Assembly (NCBI GenBank): GCA_017628935.1
Contig: JAGBYC010000228.1
Location: forward strand, 1-8,536
Direction of reading: 5' to 3'
Length of the DNA stretch: 8,536 nt
From: Clostridia bacterium
Lineage (GTDB): Bacteria; Bacillota; Clostridia; Christensenellales; Borkfalkiaceae
In this document: positions 3,664 to 8,536 of the stretch, piece by piece
How the letters are laid out: every line of letters starts with the position of its first letter
How positions within the stretch are numbered: position 1 is the stretch's first letter
Translations under genes and position numbers: made by a program
Notes under the pieces: model-generated
Seen by the model: only the letters and a program-made list of their open reading frames with translations
Databases searched by the model: none
What the model was told of the DNA's origin: nothing

Positions 3664-5761
3664 ACTTTTCGGTTAATAAAAATTCTACGCGACGGGTTGA
3701 AAAATCAACGCCAACAACCTTTACTGCCACCCTTTCGCCAAGAGTAAACGACCATTTATTGCTTGATAAAGTGAAGGTTTTTTCATTAAAAGTATAACTT
3801 CCACGCGGTAACGTTTCAAGCCTACAAATACCTTCAATTGTATTTTCAAGTTCAACGAAAATACCAAAACCAGTAACGCCACTAATAACGCCGGTAAACT
3901 CTTTGCCTATAAAACTACGCATATATCTACACTTATAATAGTCGTCCATAGCGCGCTCAACTTCGTCGGCACGTTTTTCGTTTTCAGACGATACGTTAGC
4001 AACCTTGCCAACGTAGTTATTATAATAATTAAAGTCTAAATTGCCGTTAATTACGCCCTTTAAAACGGCGTGAACGGTAAGGTCTGGATATCGGCGTATA
4101 GGCGACGTAAAGTGACAATAACACTTGCTTGAAAGCCCGAAGTGACCGATATTTTCAGTAAAATATTTAGCCTTTTGCATTGAACGAAGCATTACTTTGT
4201 TTACAACGCCGTAATAAGCCTCGTTTTCAACACTTTCAAGTAAAGACTGAAAGTCTTTAGGGTGGCAAGTTTCAGCCGTCCATTTTACGTTTATACCAAG
4301 TGCGTTTATAAAATTAACAAAACCTGCTAACTTATCTTCGTTAGGTTTTTCATGCACACGGTAAACGAAAGGAAGGTCTAAATGGTAGATGTATTCGGCA
4401 ACCGTTTCGTTGGCGGCTATCATAAATTCTTCAATAATTTTATACGCAGTTACGCTTTGGCGTGGCTCTACAACTATTTTACCGTTTTCGTTAACGAATA
4501 TATGACTTTCTTTAACGGAAAGGTCAATGTTGCCACGTTTTTTACGCTTAGACGAAAGCACTAACATAAGTTTATTAGCAGTAAAAATCATATCTTTTAC
4601 GTCAGCATAAGCGTTAAGCGTTTCACTATCGCCGTCAAGCATTTTTTGAACGACGGTATAAGTTAAACGGCGCTTTGATTTAATTACGCCTTCAACAATT
4701 TCGCTATCGATAATTTCACCGTTAGCGTTAATAGTCATTATACACGATAAGGTTAAACGGTTAACCCCTTCGTTAAGCGAACAAATGCCGTTAGAAAGTT
4801 CAAACGGTAACATAGGAATAACGCGTTCAGGAAAGTACACGCTATTGCTACGACTAAGCGCCTCGGCGTCAATTACGCTACCTCGCTTTACGTAATGGCT
4901 AACGTCGGCAATATGCACTGATAAGGTAAACGTGCCGTTTTTGTTTTCAACTACGCTAATGGCGTCGTCAAAATCGCGCGAATCTTCACCGTCGATAGTA
5001 ACAACTAAGTCGCTAGTAAAATCGCGCCTACCGATACGCTCTTTTTCGCTAACTTCTAAAGGAATTTCTTTTACGGCTTTTAAAACTTTACTTGGAAATT
5101 CAAGTTCGTAACCGGCGTTTTTAATAATTGATAATTCTTCGGCTTTAAGGTCGTGCTTTTTGCCTAAAATTTCAATAACTCTACCTTCAGGGTTTTTTCT
5201 ACCTTCAGGATAAGCAACAATTTCAACCAAAACTTTATCGCCCGTTTTTGCACCGTTATTAAGTTTAAACGGAACGTAAACGTCAACTGAAAAGGCTTTA
5301 TCGTCAGCAATAACGAAACCAAACCCGTTTTCGCCTTGGAAAGTACCCGTAAGTTTTTTAACCCCACGCGATAAAATTTGAGTTACAACGCCTTCGTCAC
5401 TACTACCCGTGCGTGACGCAGCAACCTTTTTAATAATAACGGTATCGCCGTTAAGCGCGCCGTTTAAATTTCGTGCAGGAATAAAATAATCGCCAAGCGT
5501 TTTGTCTTCAGGAATTAAAAAAGCAAAACCACGTTCGTTACCCTTTAATACGCCCTTAATAAAGCCACTGTGTTCAAGTAAAAGATACTTGCCGTTATCG
5601 TAAACGATAACGCCGTCACTTTCAAGTTCGTTTAAAACGGAACGAATAATATCTTTTTCGAAGTTAGATTTAACCCCTAAAAGTTCAAAAATACGCTTTG
5701 CGCCTTTATATTCAAACTCTCCACTATTAAATTTTTCTAAAATAGAATTTTTAAGTTTCAT
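3653..5761 (-). CDS. rnr: Ribonuclease R (3'-5' exoribonuclease)
   Basis: This 702-aa enzyme processively degrades structured RNA, including rRNA and the mRNA released by trans-translation. Domains in order are an N-terminal winged-helix segment (about 1-62), two cold-shock/OB domains (about 66-125 and 137-200), the RNB catalytic domain (about 245-575) and a C-terminal S1 domain (about 618-698, GVISGVTGFGIFVEL). The Mg-binding acidic cluster is IDGEDSRDFDDA with D257, D263, D265 and D266. The RNase II signature HFTSPIRRYPDL is at 550-561. The Lys-rich extra tail of some RNase R proteins is absent. The ATG at 5761 has no visible Shine-Dalgarno, and a 3-codon ORF (ATG at 5769) overlaps it by ATGA. 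A terminator separates it from secG, so it needs its own promoter. I see only a weak AT-rich -10 candidate (TATTAT) and no good -35 upstream. Confidence 0.97.
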   Translation of the reverse strand: MKLKNSILEKFNSGEFEYKGAKRIFELLGVKSNFEKDIIRSVLNELESDGVIVYDNGKYLLLEHSGFIKGVLKGNERGFAFLIPEDKTLGDYFIPARNLNGALNGDTVIIKKVAASRTGSSDEGVVTQILSRGVKKLTGTFQGENGFGFVIADDKAFSVDVYVPFKLNNGAKTGDKVLVEIVAYPEGRKNPEGRVIEILGKKHDLKAEELSIIKNAGYELEFPSKVLKAVKEIPLEVSEKERIGRRDFTSDLVVTIDGEDSRDFDDAISVVENKNGTFTLSVHIADVSHYVKRGSVIDAEALSRSNSVYFPERVIPMLPFELSNGICSLNEGVNRLTLSCIMTINANGEIIDSEIVEGVIKSKRRLTYTVVQKMLDGDSETLNAYADVKDMIFTANKLMLVLSSKRKKRGNIDLSVKESHIFVNENGKIVVEPRQSVTAYKIIEEFMIAANETVAEYIYHLDLPFVYRVHEKPNEDKLAGFVNFINALGINVKWTAETCHPKDFQSLLESVENEAYYGVVNKVMLRSMQKAKYFTENIGHFGLSSKCYCHFTSPIRRYPDLTVHAVLKGVINGNLDFNYYNNYVGKVANVSSENEKRADEVERAMDDYYKCRYMRSFIGKEFTGVISGVTGFGIFVELENTIEGICRLETLPRGSYTFNEKTFTLSSNKWSFTLGERVAVKVVGVDFSTRRVEFLLTEKFDG

Positions 5762-5855
5762 AAGTACATTTTTTGTGTTTTTAAGTTAATTTATTCGTAT
5801 AATATAATTTACCACTTAGTTGATGTTGTGTTTTATGTTTATAACGTATTAAATA

Positions 5856-5888
5856 AAAAAAGACGGACAACTTTAACCCGTCTTTTTT
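5856..5888 (-). terminator. Terminator between secG and rnr
   Basis: An 11-bp stem AAAAAAGACGG (5856-5866) with CCGTCTTTTTT (5878-5888) closes an 11-nt loop. On the minus strand the A-arm becomes the T tract. It begins 3 nt past the secG stop codon. Confidence 0.88.
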
Positions 5889-5891
5889 ATT

Positions 5892-6179
5892 TTATGCTGT
5901 TATTGGAATAAGCGATACAATATAGAATGAAATCATACAAACTGCTACGATTGCAATTGCTATAATTGTAAGCTTTCTCATTTTACTTTCTAAGGTTTTT
6001 GATTTGTTTTTGCCGTAGAAAGTTTCAGAATGACCACTAATTGCACCAATTCCGTTTGAGTTGCTTGGTTGCATAATAACAACTATAATAACAAAGATAG
6101 ACGATATAATCGAAAGCACTAAACAAATAATGCTAAGCGCAAGATATACTGGATAAGTCATTAATAATAAATTTAACAT
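5892..6179 (-). CDS. secG: Preprotein translocase subunit SecG
   Basis: This 95-aa membrane subunit of the SecYEG export channel aids SecA-driven translocation. There are two transmembrane segments (about residues 11-36 and 70-91) joined by a cytoplasmic loop with the SecG pattern VIIVVIMQPSNSNGIGAISG, followed by SETFYGKNKSKTLESKMRKLT. Typical SecG is 70-110 aa. I start it at the ATG 6179 because the Shine-Dalgarno AAAAGGTG (6186-6193) is 8 nt away. The in-frame GTG at 6188 lies inside that site and would add only three residues. It is monocistronic between its own promoter and terminator, upstream of rnr as in many Firmicutes. Confidence 0.94.
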   Translation of the reverse strand: MLNLLLMTYPVYLALSIICLVLSIISSIFVIIVVIMQPSNSNGIGAISGHSETFYGKNKSKTLESKMRKLTIIAIAIVAVCMISFYIVSLIPITA

Positions 6180-6220
6180 ATTAAACACCTTTTAACCGTG
6201 ATTTTTTTAAGTTCTTGATA

Positions 6221-6249
6221 ATTATACCACAGTTTTTTTATTTTTACAA
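6221..6249 (-). promoter_or_regulatory. Promoter of secG
   Basis: On the minus strand there is a -35 TTGTAA (6244-6249), a 17-nt spacer and a perfect -10 TATAAT (6221-6226) preceded by TGG, an extended -10. The start would be near 6214, with a leader of about 35 nt. Confidence 0.9.
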
Positions 6250-6282
6250 CTATTTTAACGCCCTTTTAAAAAGCGCTTTAAT

Positions 6283-7830
6283 TTATTTTAAAATTAAACT
6301 TTCACCCGTCATTTCAACTGGTTTTTTAACGCCCATAACTTCTAAAAGCGTAGGTGCGATATCTGCAAGAACACCACCGTCGCGAAGTTTTACGCCCTTT
6401 AATTCATCACTTACTAAAATAAACGGAACAGGGTTAGTTGTGTGTGCTGTGAAAGGTTTTGTGCCAGTTTCGTCTTCAAACATTCTGTCAGCGTTACCGT
6501 GGTCAGCCGTAATAAGAAGGCTACCACCTTTTGCTAATACTGCTTTAACGATTTTATCAACGCAGTTTTCAACGGTTGTAACGGCTTTTACTGCAGCGTC
6601 TAAGAAACCAGTATGGCCTACCATATCGCAGTTAGCAAAGTTTAAAATAATAACGTCGAATTTATCAGATTCAATTTCTTCTAAAACCTTATCAGTTACA
6701 AGGTAAGCCGACATTTCAGGTTGAAGGTCGTAAGTTGCAACCTTTGGTGAAGGAATAAGGTCTCTAAATTCGTTTGTTTCAGGTTCTTCAACGCCACCGT
6801 TAAAGAAGAACGTTACGTGCGCGTATTTTTCAGTTTCGGCAATACGAAGTTGAGTAAAGCCGTTATCTGCTAAATATTTGCCTAAAGTGTTATCAAGTGA
6901 AATTTTGTTAAACGCGATTTTTGAGTTTTCAAAAGATGCGTCGTATTTAGAAAAACCTACGTAATAAGGCGCTAAATAGCCAGTTTTTCTTTCAAAACCG
7001 TCAAACTCTTCTACTGTGAAGGTACGTGTAATTTCTCTTGCACGGTCAGGACGGAAGTTGAAGAAAATAATGCTATCGCCTTTTTCAATAAGGCCTATTG
7101 CTTTGCCGTTTTCAGTTACGTTAGTAGGTAAAACGAATTCGTCGGTAACGCCTTCAGCATAACTGTTTTTAACAGCGTCAACTGCGTTAAGGGCTTGTAC
7201 GCCAGTGCCGATAGTCATCATATCGTATGCTTTTTCAACACGGTCCCCACGGTTGTCACGGTCCATAGCGTAATATCTACCACAAACCGATGCAATTTTA
7301 CCAACGCCTATTTTATCAATTTCAGCTTGTAAGTCGGCAACGAAACCTGCACCACTTGTAGGAGCAACGTCACGACCGTCTAAGAAACAATGAACGTAAA
7401 CTTCAGTTAAGCCTTTCTTTTTAGCCATTTCTAAAAGCGCAAAAAGGTGCGTAATGTGACTGTGAACGCCACCAGTAGAAAGCAAGCCGTAAAGATGAAG
7501 TTTTTTGCCGTTTTTAATAGCGTTATCCATAGCGCCGTTAAGTTCAGCGTTTTCAAAAAACTCACCGTCGCGAATTTCTTTAGTAATACGGGTTAAATCT
7601 TGGTAAACGATTCTACCTGCGCCCATATTTAAGTGACCTACTTCACTGTTGCCCATTTGACCGTCAGGAAGACCAACGCTCATACCACTTGCGCCAAGCG
7701 TAGTTGAAGGATAGTTTTTAATAAGGTTTTCAATAACGCCAACGTTTGCTACGCTAATAGCGTTGCCAACGGCACTATTATTTAAACCGTAACCGTCCAT
7801 TATAATTAAACAAGCAGGTTTTTTACTCAT
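6283..7830 (-). CDS. gpmI: 2,3-bisphosphoglycerate-independent phosphoglycerate mutase
   Basis: This 515-aa cytosolic Mn-dependent enzyme interconverts 3- and 2-phosphoglycerate in glycolysis; 510 aa is typical. All hallmark residues are present: D12 in MDGYG, the phosphorylated catalytic S62 in GNSEVGH, H123 in GGVHSH, D151/R153 in FLDGRDVAP, R185 in GRYYAMDRD, R260/R263 in FRPDRARE, K335 in EKYAH, D402 and H406 in CDMVGHTG, D443-H444 in TADHGNAD, and H463 in AHTTNPVP. The start is supported by AAGGAG 5 nt or so upstream of the ATG. It lies 58 nt downstream of tpiA with an intervening hairpin. No promoter fits between that hairpin and the start, so it is probably expressed by read-through from tpiA. 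Downstream, only a weak GC-poor hairpin (about 6258-6275) is seen before the secG promoter. Enolase, often next in this cluster, is not present. Confidence 0.98.
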   Translation of the reverse strand: MSKKPACLIIMDGYGLNNSAVGNAISVANVGVIENLIKNYPSTTLGASGMSVGLPDGQMGNSEVGHLNMGAGRIVYQDLTRITKEIRDGEFFENAELNGAMDNAIKNGKKLHLYGLLSTGGVHSHITHLFALLEMAKKKGLTEVYVHCFLDGRDVAPTSGAGFVADLQAEIDKIGVGKIASVCGRYYAMDRDNRGDRVEKAYDMMTIGTGVQALNAVDAVKNSYAEGVTDEFVLPTNVTENGKAIGLIEKGDSIIFFNFRPDRAREITRTFTVEEFDGFERKTGYLAPYYVGFSKYDASFENSKIAFNKISLDNTLGKYLADNGFTQLRIAETEKYAHVTFFFNGGVEEPETNEFRDLIPSPKVATYDLQPEMSAYLVTDKVLEEIESDKFDVIILNFANCDMVGHTGFLDAAVKAVTTVENCVDKIVKAVLAKGGSLLITADHGNADRMFEDETGTKPFTAHTTNPVPFILVSDELKGVKLRDGGVLADIAPTLLEVMGVKKPVEMTGESLILK

Positions 7831-7851
7831 AATATCTCCTTAAAGATTTTC

Positions 7852-7880
7852 AAAAATTTAACCACTCTAAGAGTGGTTAA
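7852..7880 (-). terminator. Intercistronic terminator-like hairpin between tpiA and gpmI
   Basis: A perfect 10-bp stem TTAACCACTC/GAGTGGTTAA (7858-7867 with 7871-7880) has a 3-nt loop. On the minus strand it is followed by ATTTTTG, a short T tract. It lies 8 nt after the tpiA stop and 21 nt before the gpmI Shine-Dalgarno region. It is probably a partial terminator or mRNA-stability hairpin that sets gpmI below tpiA levels. Confidence 0.7.
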
Positions 7881-7888
7881 TTTCGTTT

Positions 7889-8536
7889 TTATTTATTGTA
7901 GTTAACGATTGCGCTAAAGTCTGCTGCTTTAAGTGCTGCACCACCAATTAAGCCACCGTCAATTTCGTTCATAGCCATAAGTTCTTTAGCGTTACCTGGT
8001 TTCATTGAACCACCGTATTGAATACGAACTTCGTTAGCACATGCTGGACAGAAAATTTCTGCAAGCGTTTTACGAATAAAGCCGATAGTTTCGTTTGCTT
8101 GTTCGCTTGTAGCAGTTTTGCCAGTACCGATAGCCCAAACTGGTTCGTAAGCGATAACAAGTTTAGTAAGGTCTTCAACGTCTTTAAGACCTTCAACGAT
8201 TTGACGACGTAAAACTTCTTCAGTTTTGTTAGTTTCGCGTTCTTCTAAAGTTTCACCTACGCAAACGATAGGAATAAGGCCTTTTTTAAGAGCAGTTAAA
8301 GTACGTTTGTTAACTGTTTCATCAGTTTCAGCGAAGTATTGACGACGTTCGCTATGACCGATAATAACGTATTCAACGCCAAGTTCTAAAAGCATATCTG
8401 CTGAAATTTCGCCAGTGTAAGCACCACTTTCAGCAAAGTGAACGTTTTCAGCACCAAGTTTAATGTTAGAACCTTTAAGCGCTTCACCTACTGCGTAAAT
8501 ATCAGTAGCAGGAACGCAAACAACAACGTCACAATC
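7889..8536 (-). CDS. tpiA: Triosephosphate isomerase (partial, N-terminus outside window)
   Basis: The frame is open to the right edge and gives 215 residues plus stop of a roughly 250-aa enzyme, so about 35 N-terminal residues with the catalytic Asn/Lys pair are outside. It interconverts dihydroxyacetone phosphate and glyceraldehyde 3-phosphate. Visible motifs are GAENVHF and GAYTGEIS near the start, the electrophilic His in IIGHSERR (8342-8359 region), the catalytic Glu and mobile loop in AYEPVWAIGTGKTA, and phosphate-binding IQYGGSMKP and GGLIGGA near the C-terminus. The internal ATG at 8395 is not the start, because coding continues upstream with conserved TIM sequence. It precedes gpmI in a glycolytic cluster whose promoter is outside the window. 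Confidence 0.97.
   Translation of the reverse strand, partial: DCDVVVCVPATDIYAVGEALKGSNIKLGAENVHFAESGAYTGEISADMLLELGVEYVIIGHSERRQYFAETDETVNKRTLTALKKGLIPIVCVGETLEERETNKTEEVLRRQIVEGLKDVEDLTKLVIAYEPVWAIGTGKTATSEQANETIGFIRKTLAEIFCPACANEVRIQYGGSMKPGNAKELMAMNEIDGGLIGGAALKAADFSAIVNYNK

Noticed and set aside
6180..6188. GTG start at 6188 for secG
   Set aside because: It overlaps the AAAAGGTG ribosome binding site; the ATG at 6179 has ideal spacing.
6258..6275. Terminator after gpmI
   Set aside because: The possible stem relies on several G-U pairs and AT pairs and has no clean T tract; too weak to call.
8393..8395. ATG at 8395 as the tpiA start
   Set aside because: Conserved triosephosphate isomerase sequence continues in frame to the window edge.

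Overview
The window is a low-GC, strongly codon-biased bacterial chromosome segment. It looks like a Clostridia-type Firmicute, probably an uncultured gut lineage. The evidence is AGGAGG-type ribosome binding sites, textbook TTGACA/TATAAT promoters with 17-bp spacers, the order tpiA-gpmI-secG-rnr-smpB-ssrA, CCA-encoding tRNA genes, and a clostridial-style 9-codon tmRNA tag. Taxonomy is inferred from style and gene order only.

Right to left on the minus strand (8536 to 2801) is a conserved housekeeping block. It holds the two glycolytic genes tpiA (cut by the window edge) and gpmI, then secG (protein export), rnr (RNase R), smpB and ssrA (tmRNA). rnr, smpB and ssrA form the trans-translation/RNA-quality-control module: SmpB and tmRNA rescue stalled ribosomes, and RNase R degrades the defective mRNA. 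smpB-ssrA has its own strong promoter buried in the 3' end of rnr.

Between the ssrA terminator (2757) and about 1530 lies an accessory cassette. It contains a two-gene minus-strand operon: a four-helix-bundle protein of the 23S rRNA intervening-sequence (IVP/S23) family, then a small lipoprotein coupled by an ATGA overlap. Upstream of its promoter is an array of seven short hairpins joined by a 7-nt linker (ATGAAAT, switching to ATTTCAT midway). A strong terminator closes the operon, and a 14-nt inverted copy of the tmRNA 3' end sits at the far side. Codon choice in the cassette is the reverse of the neighbouring dehydrogenase gene for Asn (14 of 17 AAT versus 14 of 17 AAC), which suggests acquisition. 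This is the most interesting part of the window.

To the left, on the plus strand, is a monocistronic short-chain dehydrogenase that I recognise as resembling the clostridial NADP-dependent 12-alpha-hydroxysteroid dehydrogenases (bile acid metabolism), with its own promoter and terminator. Divergent from it is a tRNA-Val/Gly/Cys operon with promoter and terminator. At the left edge is the beginning of a further minus-strand gene with a perfect -35 box and a palindrome abutting it.
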